A program made the translations under genes and the position numbers. Below the pieces are notes generated by a model. It had not been told where the DNA came from, did no database searches, and worked only from the letters and a program-made list of their open reading frames with translations. This document shows positions 22,510 to 34,022 of a stretch of 64,000 nt of DNA, piece after piece (within the stretch, counting starts at the first letter, position 1; every line of letters begins with the position of its first letter). The stretch is taken from assembly GCA_023055425.1 (NCBI GenBank), contig JALGPY010000012.1, positions 15,759,922 through 15,823,921 of the forward strand, given 5' to 3'. Source of the stretch: Linanthus parryae (lineage: Eukaryota; Streptophyta; Magnoliopsida; Ericales; Polemoniaceae).

Positions 22510-24465
22510 TTATATCAAGAATGTGAAGTATAAGAACGTGACTCCAGAGGCGTTGAAACTTATCCTATTTCCTTATTGTTTGAAAGGTGCAGCTGAGAAG
22601 TGGCTTGAGTCGAGAGCTCCGGATTCAATCACTACATGGGCTCAATGTGTGGATGAATTCATGGCAAAGTTTTACCCAGTTCAGCGGGTTATTCAGTTAC
22701 AAGGTGATATCCTTGGCTTTCAGCAGCAGGCCCATGAGACCGTGGTAGAGGCGTGGGATAGATTTATGCATTTGATCAGGAAGTGCCCAAATCACGATTT
22801 TGGGGACTACAAAATTTTGCAGGTCTTCTACCATGGCTTAGAACGCCATAACCAGGAGTTAGTCAACAGGGAAGCTGGAGGAAATTTCATGTACTCAGTT
22901 GACAAAGAAGGAGCATTTGCACTTATGAAACAGCTAGCCAAGCAGGATACGCAGTTTTATGATTCTAGAAGACTTTCGGCATTGCCTGAGGCGAAAGATA
23001 ATGAGTGGAAGGATGGGATCAGCAAGACGGTGTCAGACTTGGCCAAGCATGTTATAAGGACAAGAAGACAGTAGCAAGTGTTGAGGAGCCAGAATATGAT
23101 GCAGCAATGGCACACATGGCAAATGAGGATTTGAACTATGTGGGGGCACACGGACAGAGGCAGAACTGGAATCAAGGGAACTACAGGCCAGGCACTAGAG
23201 ATCATCCAGGATTCAGGTATGGGGATCAGTCTGGAGCGACATATGCACCGGGGTTCCAGCATAGACCACAGGTTTCGCAGGCTCCACCAGCAGCTGATGC
23301 AACACCAAGTTCAGAAATCTCTGTGTTGACAAAGGCATTGGCGCAATTGAGTGAAAACATGAATACTATGACCACCAATGTGAACAACATGTCCACGCAG
23401 GTTACTGCTGTGTCTGCGGATTTACAGGCTACGAAGACTTCTCTTCGTTCTCTTGAGGTACAGGTGGGTCAGATTGCTACTCAGCTCTCATCTAGAGCTC
23501 CAGGTTCTTTGCCTTCCAACACGGAAGAAAATCCGCGTCAAATTAATGCAATCACTACTCGAAGCGGGGTTGCATTGAAAGATCCGCCATATCCCACTCA
23601 TGCTAGAGCCGATGCTTCTAAGGCTAAAGAGCATGAGATATTTGATGATGATACTAATGTCGTGATCCCCCAATCAAAGGGCGCGACGGATGAGGAGGCG
23701 GTGAAAGACAAGGATGAGGTACGTACTGATACTACTGTTTCTAAGGCAGTTCCATATCCTTTGAGAACGAGAAAGAGGGATGATTCTAGAGATTTTCAGA
23801 GGTTTCTTGATATATTCAAGAAGGTGGAGATCAACATTCCTTTTGCAGAGGCTATCTCTAAAATGCCTACATATGCCAAGTTTCTCAAGGATATTCTTTC
23901 AGGAAAGAGACGCATGAGTGATTTTGCACAGGTGAATTTGACTGCTGAGACTTCTGAATGCGTCAGGAATGGATTGCCTAAGAAGAAGAAAGTCCCCGGG
24001 AGCTTTGTGATACCGGTTACTCTTGGTGATTCTCTCACTATGACTGCATTGTGCGATTTGGGGGCAAGCATCAATTTGATGCCCTTGTCCGTATTCAGGA
24101 AGCTAGGTGTGGGGGAGCCTCGTCCCACCCGAGTTACCTTGCAGATGGCTGAAAGGTCGATCCGTAGAGCATATGGGGTGATTGACGACATTTTAGTCAA
24201 AGTTGGTACTCTTATCTTTCCTGCAGATTTTGTCATCTTAGACATAGAGGTTGGCGAAGTACCTCTCATTCTTGGCAGGCCCTTCCTAGCTACAGGGGAG
24301 GCTATTATTCATGTGAAGAGTGGAAAGCTATCTATGCAGATCAATGATGAAAAAGTGGTCTTCGATGTGTTCAAGGCAATGAAAATGCCTTCATGTTATA
24401 ACTATGAAGATTGCTTTAGTGTAGAGATCTTTGATGATATATGGGGGATGAGGAAGCTAAATTGA
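22510..24465 (+). pseudogene. gag-pro: Gypsy A gag (rest) and aspartic protease
   Basis: This continues the gag from 2,567. The capsid-like domain (NVTPEALKLILFPYCLKGAA, ending in the RRLSALPEAKD region) runs to about 23,040. A one-base frame change between about 23,030 and 23,075 moves the reading to the next frame (KTVASVEEPEYDAAMAHMAN). A Gln- and Thr-rich coiled-coil section follows, then AITTRSGVALKDPPYPTHAR, which is typical at the gag-protease border of Athila. The protease has its active-site region as LCDLGASINLMPLSVF, with D-L-G in place of D-S/T-G as usual in this lineage, and a second strand ILGRPFLATGEA. The frame ends at 24,465. A run of five G at 24,443-24,447 is the likely site of a lost base that separates it from pol. 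Confidence 0.9.
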
Positions 24466-27400
24466 TGTGGGAGGAAATTGATGGAATGTACAAGGATGAA
24501 GGTCAGAGCCCTCCCATGGATTTGTGTCACATGAGCAGCTGGACCAAGCTGGATTTATATGAGCAAGGGGAGCAGAAACTAGCTCTTGTTCCTTCACTCA
24601 AGTCACCACCCGTGCTTGAGTTGAAGCCATTGCCGAGCCATCTCAGGTATGCTTTTCTTGGTGTTGATAACACATTGCCCGTAATTGTTTCTTCTGTTTT
24701 ATCTCAGGCACAGGAGGAGCAGCTTTTGGATGTGCTAAGGAAGCATAAGGGAGCAATTGGATGGACTATCGCAGATATAAAGGGGATCAGCCCCGTCTAT
24801 TGCCAGCACAAGATCCAGGTAGAAGAAGGAAAGAAGCCAGTGATCCAAGCACAGCGGAGATTGAATCCGCATATGAAAGAAGTGGTGAGAAAAGAGGTCA
24901 TGAATTGGCTAGAGGCTGGTATTATTTTTCCGATCTCAAACAGCACTTGGACTAGCCCAGTCCAGTGTGTGCCTACGAAAGGAGGAATGACTGTGGTAGA
25001 GAACGACAAGCATGAGCAGATTGCTCAACGGACAGTTACTGGATGGCGTGTGTGCATGGATTACAGGAAGCTGAATGAAGCCACGCTCAAGGATCACTTT
25101 CCGTTGCCGTTTATTGATCAGATGCTTGATCGTTTGGCTCACCACGAGTACTATTGCTTCTTGGATGGATATTCAGGCTACAACCAGATAGCCATTGCTC
25201 CAGAAGACCAGGAGAAGACCACTTTTACATGCCCCTATGGCACATTTGCGTTCCGCCGCATGCCCATTGGGTTATGTAATGCACCGGCTACTTTCCAGCG
25301 GTGTATGATGGCCATCTTCTCAGACATGATTGAGAGGAATTTAGAGGTCTTCATGGACGACTTCTCCTTATTTGGTGACAGTTTTGATGATTGTCTACAC
25401 CATCTCGGCCGTGTCTTAGTTCGTTGTGAAGACACTAATCTCGTACTGAATTGGGAGAAGTGTCACTTCATGGTCACAGAGGGGATAGTTCTTGGTCACA
25501 AGGTTTCACGCAGAGGGTTGGAGGTTAATCAAGCGAAGGTAGAGACAATCAAGCAACTCCCTTATCCGACTTCAGTGAAGGGGGTCAGAAGCTTCTTGGG
25601 ACATGCAGGTTTCTATCGCAGGTTTATCAAGGACTTCTCGAAGATCTGCAAGCCTTTGTGTGAGTTGCTAGGGAAAGATGTCCCGTTTGTGTTTGATGAA
25701 GCGTGCAAGAAGGCCTTCGACTTTTTGAAGGAACAACTCACCTCTGCTCCTATCATCACAACTCCAGATTGGAGTTTGCCATTTGAGCTCATGTGCGATG
25801 CCAGTGATTTCGCCATTGGAGCAGTATTGGGGCAAAGGAAGGAAAAGGTATTCCATGTTATTTATCATGCTAGTAGGGTTCTTAATGAGGCTCAACTGAA
25901 TTATGGCACTACTGAGAAGGAGTTATTAGCTGTGATTTTTGCTCTTGACAAATTCCGGCCTTATCTTGTGGGATCGAAAGTGATTGTCTTTACGGATCAT
26001 TCGGCGCTGAAATATCTTCTTGATAAGAAGGATGCCAAGCCAAGATTGTTGCGGTGGGTTCTTTTGATGCAGGAATTTGATGTTGAGATCCGCGACAAGA
26101 AGGGTGTTGAGAATGTGGTAGCGGACCACCTCTCAAGACTCGAGAATGGAACGGTAGAGAAGGTGCCGATTCAAGAGAACTTTCCGGACGAGAGCTTGAT
26201 GTCTTTGGGGGATACTGAGCCTTGGTATTGGGCAATTTCTAACTATCTCACCATAGGGAAGATTCCGGAAGAGTGGACAGTGCAGAAGAAGAAGCGGTTC
26301 TTATATGTGGTGAAGCAGTACTTTTGGGAGGATCCATATCTATTCAAGATGGGAGCTGACAACATCATTCGGAAGTGTGTGCCTACTCATGAGATCTATG
26401 ATGTGATAAAGCAATGTCATGCAGCGCCTAGTGGAGGCCATTTCAGCGGTCCTCGCACCGCCATGAAGGTACTACAATCCGGTTTCTTTTGGCCTACTAT
26501 ATTTAAAGATTGTCATGATTGGGTTGCAGGATGTGATAGTTGCCAAAGAACGGGTAACATCTCCAAGCGAGATGAGATGCCAATGTCTGAATGGCTTGAG
26601 GTGGAGCCCTTCGATGTTTGGGGCATAGACTTCATGGGTCCGTTTCCTCCTTCGTATGGTAATCTCTACATCCTCCTTGCTGTGGATTACGTGACGAAAT
26701 GGGTTGAGGCAATTGCGTGCCCCAAGAATGATGCAGCGACGGTAGAGAAGTTTCTGAAGAATCATATCTTTACTCGGTTTGGCACACCAAGGGCAATGGT
26801 GAGCGATGAAGGTTCACACTTCATAAACCGAGTGTTTTCCAGAGTCTTGAAGACGTACGGGGTGTCTATCCATAAGGTTTCCCTACCTTATCACCCCCAA
26901 ACTAATGGGCAAGCTGAATTTTCAAACAGGGAGATTAAGGGGATTCTTCAGAAAACCGTCAACACTGGACGCAAGGATTGGGCTATGAAGCTGGATGACG
27001 CATTGTGGGCATACCGTACTGCATGGAAGACGCCATTGAACATGTCTCCGTTCCAGCTTGTCTTCGGTAAGGCGTGTCATCTTCCCGTTGAGTTAGAGCA
27101 CAAGGTTTATTGGGCGATCAAGCGGTTGAACATGGATCCTGAGTTAGCAGGACAAGCAAGGAAGATGAAGCTTCTTGAACTTGAGGAATGGAGATTACAG
27201 GCCTATGATAGTTCCCGGATTTAAAAGGAAAATACGAAGAGATGGCACGATAGTCGTCTCAAACCGAAGGAACTTCGTGTGGGACAGAAGGTTTTGTTAT
27301 TCAACTCACGCTTGAAGCTCTTTCCGGGAAAGCTTCGTTCGAGATGGTCCGGGCCGTTCCGGATCCACCAAATCTATCCTTGGGGTGCGGTTGAGTTAGA

Positions 27401-27512
27401 AGATCCACATACGAATGAGTGTTTCCACGTAAACGGAAGCAGAGTGAAACCGTACTTGGAATCCGCGCCAATTTTGGCCAAAGTGGATGTTATCTACTTT
27501 GACGAGCCGTGA
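24441..27512 (+). pseudogene. pol: Gypsy A pol: reverse transcriptase, RNase H and integrase (one in-frame stop)
   Basis: It overlaps gag-protease by 25 bases in the -1 frame. RT has [20 protein letters not shown], the [10 protein letters not shown] block and the catalytic [10 protein letters not shown] (F-M-D-D, usual for Athila). RNase H follows with [16 protein letters not shown] and [12 protein letters not shown]. Integrase has the HHCC finger ([11 protein letters not shown] ... CDSCQRTG), the D of [10 protein letters not shown], the D of [11 protein letters not shown] and the E of [15 protein letters not shown] at 27,222-27,224 falls where a tyrosine codon is expected. The same frame then continues to 27,510 through the GPF/Y-like module ([18 protein letters not shown]). 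Otherwise the enzyme is complete. The product would copy the RNA in particles and insert the cDNA in the nucleus. Confidence 0.93.
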
Positions 27513-27524
27513 TTTGATTGAGGT

Positions 27525-27580
27525 AACTGGGTCGGGCCGTCGACCGTAAATTACAAAGCGCTTGTTGGGAGGCAACCCAA
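27525..27580 (+). promoter_or_regulatory. Conserved post-pol element with a hairpin (Gypsy A)
   Basis: The block from CTGGGTCGGGCCGTCGACC through TTGGGAGGCAACCCAA is almost identical to 47,448-47,502 on the minus strand of Gypsy B, although B lacks pol. The end folds as GTTGGG/CCCAAC around AGGCAA. It starts 13 bases after the pol stop. The function is unknown; a role in RNA packaging, translation of the third ORF or splicing is possible. Confidence 0.75.
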
Positions 27581-28735
27581 CGTATTTTATGCATTAGTGT
27601 AGAGAGTGTGTTTTAAATACTGTTGTGTGAGTTTTTATTTTTGTTTTGTTATCTGAGGGGTGAGAGAGCGAGAATTTGACATTTGAGTTGAGTCTCCGCA
27701 GGATTACAGGTTATTACGCGATTCGGACTCCCCTTCTTGATGGGCGTAGACTCGCATGGAAATGCGCGCATCGGAGTTCGAACGTAAAAGACAGGCGAAA
27801 TTGGAACGAGAAAGATGTGATCACGCCGAGATTCCTGAGGATGTTGGGAAGCGTGTCACGGGGGAAAAAAAAATGAGCTCAAGAACAGAAGAGGAACATG
27901 GAATTCAAGCTAAGCAAACAAAGCGAAAAAAAAATTTGCCAGGAGATCGTATGATCAACATGTTAGATCGTGGGATCAGCATGAATACTTAGAAGAAATT
28001 TTTACGAAAAAAATTTGAGCAACTCACTGGAGAATAATATCACAGAGGAGATCCTACGATCAAAGCAGATCGTACGATCACAAATAGTGATCGCACGATC
28101 TGCTAAGGAGTCTTGCCGCAACAAAAAAGACCAACTCACTGGAATTGCCGGTCATCTACCAGATCGCACGACCATATCAGATCGTACGATCACAAATGGT
28201 GATCGCACGATCAGAAACAAAACTCGCAGCTCATTAAAGAGGGGTAATGTGGTATTTTTGCACCAATTAAAAGGAATAAAAGATGCTTCCTCACGGGTTG
28301 AACCACAGAAACACGCCCTCAGCTTCAATCCCGTCGCCCTCTCTCTTGTGAGTTCTCTCAGTACTCAAGAACGCGATTGGAAGAAGTTGATCAAATTCTG
28401 AATCAAGATAGGGGTTTTGCTCGCCTCAAGCTCCTCTACAACTATTGTGAAGCCAATTCAGCTAGTTTACAAGAGACAAGTGTGGGGGAGAAGAAGGAAG
28501 TCCGAACCCTAGAACGAAGAATCGTCGATTCGTTCTTCATCGTTTGAAATTTCAACAAACCGGTTTTGGGGTTTTGACGGGGACACCAAGGGGAAGCTAA
28601 AGAGCTAAAAATCTCACATCGCGAAAAATACAGAAAAATCAGTCAATTTGACTGATTTTGACAGGTATTCCTAAACTTTAGCGTATTATTTGATTTTTGC
28701 ACTTGTACTTGCTGCATTTGTTTGACAATTGATAC
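27581..28735. other. Gypsy A leader between pol and the third ORF
   Basis: No gene is supported. It holds the palindrome cluster at 27,945-28,212, an A-rich stretch near 27,866-28,015, and a region ending in CTGATTTTGACAGGTATTCC near 28,650 that could include splice signals for a subgenomic RNA. Confidence 0.5.
27945..28212. repeat. Cluster of eight GATCGYACGATC palindromes
   Basis: Copies and variants start at 27,945, 27,966, 28,050, 28,068, 28,089, 28,162, 28,180 and 28,201. The pair at 28,068/28,089 is repeated with the same 21-base offset at 28,180/28,201. Within each pair GATCGTACGATCAC can pair with GTGATCGCACGATC, giving a 14-base stem with one mismatch and a loop of AAAT(A/G). Confidence 0.92.
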
Positions 28736-30118
28736 GTGTGTGAGATGAGGCTTAATAGAGGCAAGATGGTGATGGGTTCGTCGGTCGATAAAGGGAAACG
28801 TAAGGTGAATGAGAGTGATTTAGTTGACCGTTACCAAAACGAGGATGAACTTGAGTTGGAGATGGGAGATGAGACATCTAGTGACGATGAGGAAACCGAT
28901 TGTCCTAAATCACCTAAGTTTAGTTGGCTTAAAGGTCCCTTTCCTGCTAATCCTAAAATGAGGGCATCTAGGAAGCACCCTATGAAGGATATCACTGATC
29001 CTAGGAAGATTGAACCTACAAATTTCTGCACCCATAGATTTGTTTGTCATGATGCTCATTTGTTTTTCTTAACAAACAAGGGGATCAAATATAGTGTTAA
29101 TACTGAGAAAGAGTTCGACTTTACAGTCCCTGATGTGCCTAAGGAGATTAAAGATGCGGCCAAGCGTGAGAACTTTCTGGGTATGTATGCCCTACTCAAA
29201 GAGTCCTCATGTTCGGCACTTGTGCGTGAAATGACTGTGAATGCTCGGTACTCTACTTGTGCGTTCCACCATGGTGAGGTTAGCGATGAGAGGATAATTT
29301 ATGCTAGGGGCAAGTTTGTGGTTTTCACCCCGGATTCTATTGCTAATTCCTTTAAGTGGCCACCCCTAACTGAGAAGTGCAAATTTCATGAGGTTTTGAG
29401 GCGCAGAGGGATTGAGGAGGAGATCGGACAGTTTTGTTTTGCGGGGGTGCCAGGGGCAGATTGGGTGAGAAGAGAGAATAAGAGAGATTGGCTGGTTGAG
29501 AACAAGGTTCTCCTAAAGCCTGCCCGGTGGTTAATAGAGTGGGTTGAGACATGGATTTTGGGTGTTACTTCTACCCAATGGGTGGACTTTGATACCTGTG
29601 TCATGGCCTACTGTTTGTTCAAGGGGTGGAGGTTTGACATACCTCCACGAATTCATAAGAATTTCCGAACTAGGTTGGAAATAGGGAATAGGAGGGCGTC
29701 CGGCTATATCTATTCGCTAATGCATTTGGCTACCGATGCCGGTGTGACGCTAACCAATTCTGAGCGAGATAAGCAAAAGCCTCCAAAACGGCTTTGGAAT
29801 AACATTCCTTCCCCTTTTAGGAACTTACCACCGAGTGGCATTAGGAGGAGAGGAAGAGCAGCAGTAGGAGGTGTTGAGAGTGTCTCGAGTGAGCCGGTGC
29901 CCAGTTTTGATTTCGAGCGGGCATTTCGTAGGTTGGGGGCGAAGGAGGATAGGCATTTTGCGCATACTCGTAGTAGTATGAAGAAGATAGGAACAGAGGT
30001 GGCTAGGCAGAGTAGGTTGTTGGCTCAGTTAGCCATACAACACAACTCTGGCGTTGATCCTCAGGCCGAGCTTTTCGAGTATGCCTCTGACCCTTACCAG
30101 AGCCCGGAGGATGAGTAG
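28736..30118 (+). CDS. Gypsy A third ORF in the env position (putative plant transposon protein domain)
   Basis: An intact frame of 460 codons lies between pol and the 3' LTR, where Athila elements carry their env-like ORF. The N-terminus is acidic and Ser-rich (DEETDCPKSPK). The central domain, about residues 95-330, has VREMTVNARYSTCAFHHGE, ARGKFVVFTPDSIANSFKWP and LLKPARWLIEWVETWILGV. This layout resembles the family called putative plant transposon protein (Transposase_32, as I recall it). The C-terminus is basic (GIRRRGRAAVGG), then a coiled-coil-like tail. I see no signal peptide or clear membrane segment, so entry or membrane function is not supported. The function is unknown. Starts at 28,736 and 28,745 are both possible. 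Confidence 0.78.
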   Translation: MCEMRLNRGKMVMGSSVDKGKRKVNESDLVDRYQNEDELELEMGDETSSDDEETDCPKSPKFSWLKGPFPANPKMRASRKHPMKDITDPRKIEPTNFCTHRFVCHDAHLFFLTNKGIKYSVNTEKEFDFTVPDVPKEIKDAAKRENFLGMYALLKESSCSALVREMTVNARYSTCAFHHGEVSDERIIYARGKFVVFTPDSIANSFKWPPLTEKCKFHEVLRRRGIEEEIGQFCFAGVPGADWVRRENKRDWLVENKVLLKPARWLIEWVETWILGVTSTQWVDFDTCVMAYCLFKGWRFDIPPRIHKNFRTRLEIGNRRASGYIYSLMHLATDAGVTLTNSERDKQKPPKRLWNNIPSPFRNLPPSGIRRRGRAAVGGVESVSSEPVPSFDFERAFRRLGAKEDRHFAHTRSSMKKIGTEVARQSRLLAQLAIQHNSGVDPQAELFEYASDPYQSPEDE

Positions 30119-32410
30119 ATTCACCGCCCCTCACATTAGAAATGCTGAGTCCTCGGTTTTACTTCTAATTTCGTTGAGGACAACGACGTATTCTAGTGTG
30201 GGGGGGGGGAGTTTTAGTCTTGACTAGCCAGTCAGTGTTTGCATCGCCATGTCTGCATATAGTTTGTTCGTGTCGTATTGTGTCTAATTTTGTAGTCCGT
30301 GTCGTGATATTGTGTGAGTATGTCATATTGTTTGTGTTAGTCGTGTATATATTTGTTTATGTTTGTGTTTAATATTGCACGTTTTCTTATTTGAGTCTAC
30401 CTACCCTATTGAATGTCTTGTGTAGTTTCGTTTAGTTTGTGTCGGCTTGCATGTAGAGTAGGAATTATATATATATAAAAAAAAAGTAAAAAGAGAAAAT
30501 TTTGAGAAAAGGGCAATCAAAAGAGGCTAAAGTTTGATAAATCGCGAAGTGTGAGGATTTTAGGCGTAGAGCATGATTTGCGACCGAGAGTGACGACGTG
30601 AGTCCCCCCTAGTAGGTATAGAGAGACTTTCTTTACGGGAGTGCCTACCTATTTCTAACACTTACGTGATTTTCAAACTCAAAGTGTGTGCCTATTTTCT
30701 TACAAGAGCTGAGCTAGGTGTGAGCTAAACAAGCCGAACATCCATGTGTACGTCTTAGGTAGTCGCCAACCCGCCTCGTAGTGGCACACGAAACAGCTGT
30801 GCGAGGACGTGTATTAGAGCACTCACTGCTTTTAGAACTCACCTTGTAGGACCATTAGACGCCCCAATTTGAACCTTGGATTCTTTGCTAGCCTTCGGAC
30901 CTAGGGTGACGATTCTTGGCCTTTAACACAAATTGATTAGAATCACCACTTTAGTGCGTCACGAGGAGGTTGTGTAGTTGAGGGGGTTCGATGAGGGAGT
31001 GAGTACACATTTCGTTGATTTCTACGTCTCGCTTGCACTTCATTGACTATCTACGAGGGGATGCGAGGGTGAGTGAGTAGGCTTGCGCACTTCGGTGTGG
31101 CGGTGTTCCATGCCACTACATCATGGACACAGTTGTGGAGAGCCGTGAGTGCGTGAATCTAATACGCACGGAATTGGGTTGGGTGAACTTAATTGGTGGA
31201 TTGTGCTAGGTACCGGTTGTGATTACTTTGGTGTAGGAGGATCGGTTGGATTAGGCACGAGATACATTCATCTTCGGGACTACTTGAGAGGGGATATGGT
31301 GACATTCGAGTGTGGGGGTGTCGACTTTTGACGCCGGACAATGAGTGTGAGCTTGCGACGACTCCACTCCCACACATTTACTTCATTGATTTTGCGGCTT
31401 GGATTTGACATGGCCTTTGATTGAGTTAGGAGGAGATGATATTTCTATGTGATATTCATTCATCGATTTACGGGTTTCCTTCTCCTAGCATATGTGATTG
31501 TTATTTGAAGACCACTCGGATATTATTGTTGCATTGTGATGGTATTTTGAGAGAATTGAAAGAAAAAAAAAGAGAAAGAAAAAGAAAGAAAAAAAAATAA
31601 AAAAAAATGAGAGAAAAAGAAAAAGGAGAGATTAAATAAAGTTTGAGTTGGAATTGAATTGGAACGAGTGGTGGAGCTACTTTGACGACGACGGTTCATG
31701 TTTCATGCACGACGAACGACGATGGCCACGGAGATCACTATTGTACCGGGGTTTGAGGGAATTAAGGGCCGGAGGTGGTGAGCTTTGGGTTTTGGTTCCT
31801 ATCATCGTGGTGAGGGTGTGTGAGATGTGGGATTTGATGTGAGAATGTGACGCTTAGGACTTGATTTCGACGAGATTATCTTTATGTCCATAAGCCTCAT
31901 CATGTGAAAACCGTTAGCGGATTAGGAGCTCGGACCTTGGATGTGGCTTTGCCTAGCGTAGTCTCTTATTTCGTGGCACACGCGAAGAGGTAGCGTACTC
32001 TTGTACTTAGTAAAGTTAGGCTTTCTATACTAACTAGGGGAGAGTCTCGTTGTCGAGTTTAGTTTCAACTCATGCTTTGTTCCTAGGATTCTCATCACTT
32101 CATGATAATCGATTTAAGACAATGGAGATTGCCCGATCTCAACCAAAAAGATAAAAAGTGTGTTTTGTATATATGTGTTTGTGTAGGATCGAGTCGTAGT
32201 TTGCATTTGCATCATATTGTTGCATTGTCGAGTCTTGTGTCGTTATTGAGTCGGCTAGTTAGGATTTGTATGCAACGGTGTTTCTAGTAAGTATGCAATT
32301 CTCGACTCGTATCACTTGCGGGGTTGTGTTTCATTGGAGATGTTTTGGTTGGGTTGTGGCCGGATTTTGGTTGTACTTTGATTGGATTGCTCGGGACGTG
32401 CAATAGGTTA
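30119..32410. other. Gypsy A 3' non-coding region
   Basis: No gene is supported. It holds a run of nine G at about 30,200, purine-rich tracts at 30,475-30,530 and 31,560-31,637, and blocks shared with Gypsy B. The clearest shared block is 30,752-30,812 (AGGTAGTCGCCAACCC), matched on the minus strand at about 45,672-45,735. Others are 31,083-31,110 (matching about 36,910-36,940) and 32,125-32,150 (matching about 36,065-36,090). Confidence 0.7.
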
Positions 32411-32423
32411 GTGTGGGGGTGTT
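32411..32423 (+). promoter_or_regulatory. Polypurine tract of Gypsy A
   Basis: GTGTGGGGGTGTT directly precedes the 3' LTR start TGAGAACTCC. Gypsy B has the related GTGTGGGGGAATT at its 3' LTR. It would prime plus-strand DNA synthesis. Confidence 0.8.
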
Positions 32424-34022
32424 TGAGAACTCCACATTAGGAGTTATATTGTTTATGATCCATGACCTTTTTTGCGAGCGTTTCGGTGTATTTATGTGAG
32501 AAATTGACCAAATCCGAGTTGTTTTGAGCATACATGACTTATTGAGCTTTAATTCGTAATCCGGGCGTTTTTCATATGATTTATATATTGTTTATCGCAT
32601 GTGATCTTCCGGGTTGTTTAGTGTTGTGTATCTCAGTTAAAAGAGGTGCAATGGAGCTTATGAGATGCTTGGACATGCTTGGAATGGAGCTAGATGAAGA
32701 GGAGAAAAGAAGACGCACAAACGAAGAGAAGTTGGAAAAGTCACACAGGACCAGCCTGCACTCTTTTCGATGCCCAGGAAAATCTACAAGGAATTTTGAA
32801 TCAAGTCTTGCGGCATTGGAAATTAGACATCCGTAGCTTTCCAACGGTATATGGTAGGCCTGAAGACGAGTTTGTATGAGGGAGATACAGCCCGCGCAAA
32901 ATCAGCAAAGAATTCTGTCCGGGAATTACAAAGTAGAGGGGCTGAAGTGCAATTTCGGCATATTTTCATTAAAAAGCGTGCCCAGCTGGTAGAAAACGGG
33001 GAGAACGACCTAAGAGACACAGATTCACGCTTCCTTGAAGTCTTTGGAGCTAGGGAAGAAGGGAGAACAAGCTTGGAGCAAGGATCATCAACTACATTGA
33101 AGATTTTAGCGTTTGATCTTCGTTTCTTCATCTTTTCTTCATGAACTTCATTATTTTGGATATGTTGAACAATATTATGTCTAGCTAAACTTATTAAAGC
33201 TAGGTGATTGATGGAAAACTAGGGTTTGTTGGATGATTTTCCGGATTTTGGACTTGATGCATGCTTTTGCTTAATTCTATGCACGTTCTTGTTAGTTTAT
33301 CTATTCTTGTACTCAGTTCTTAGTGTTCTTGGCTTGATCACCCGTAGAATGCTACTTGTTGATAGAATTACACGAAAGTGAATTCTTTGAGACGTGTTAA
33401 AGAATAGGTAGGTAATCTTGTAGTTTCTTGAGACCGAGAGGAGATAGAAACTTGATTAATCGTGTGAGGGTAGTTTCGATTGATTGTGTTAGAACTTAGT
33501 GAATTCGGTGGACCGATAGGTCCCGATGAACGAAGCCTAACAATTTAATTAGATTGTAGTAGTAGACGGAGGTGGACCGAGAGGACCCAAAATCTATTAT
33601 TTACACAAATTCACGTGAGATCGAGAGAAGATCGTGATGAGCATTACCCGATATAACTAGAATGTGAGTAGAGTGTTTCATGCATAATTCCGGAAATCGT
33701 TAACAACCCTAGGGACATCAATTACCTAGTTCTTCCTTATTAATCGCAAGACATCACAATTTATCTTCGTTTAAAGTGAAAATTCTCAAAAAAAATATAT
33801 TTAGTTACTTGTCATTTAATTTTAGTCGCTTGTAGTCGCTTGTTTGTGGGCGACAACTTTATAAAATTCAAACCCTTCTTACCGGTCACATAGATATCTC
33901 ATAATTACTTTCTAGTTAACTAATAATCGTAAATTCCCTTGGGTTTGATACTCGGATTCGTAAAATACTCCAATACTACTTGACCGTATACTTGCCTTTA
34001 AGCGCGCAAAGAATTCGCGTCA
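32424..34022 (+). repeat. 3' LTR of Gypsy A
   Basis: It matches 464-2,050 over its full length and ends CGCGTCA, followed by the target duplication GTGTG (34,023-34,027). It differs from the 5' copy mostly by single substitutions, plus a local duplication of TAGTCGCTTG near 33,830. Confidence 0.92.

Larger units (their letters stand above)
464..34022 (+). mobile_element. Gypsy A: Athila-like LTR retrotransposon with nested Helitron
   Basis: Two LTRs of 1,587 and 1,599 bp (464-2,050 and 32,424-34,022) bracket a tRNA-Asp primer site, gag, protease, RT, RNase H, integrase, a third ORF in the env position and a purine tract. The five-base target duplication GTGTG is present at 459-463 and 34,023-34,027. 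Without the Helitron (2,568-22,509) the element would be about 13.6 kb, a usual size for Athila. By eye the two LTRs differ at about 30 sites plus small indels (roughly 2%), so insertion was fairly recent. It interrupts a Copia LTR. Gag and pol carry one nonsense codon and two frame changes besides the Helitron. Confidence 0.9.

Noticed and set aside
27945..28212. CRISPR-like repeat array
   Set aside because: The repeats are short palindromes without unique spacers and lie inside a plant retrotransposon; no cas genes exist.
28736..30118. A true envelope glycoprotein for Gypsy A
   Set aside because: The position fits, but no signal peptide, membrane anchor or cleavage site is visible, so only 'env-position ORF' is claimed.
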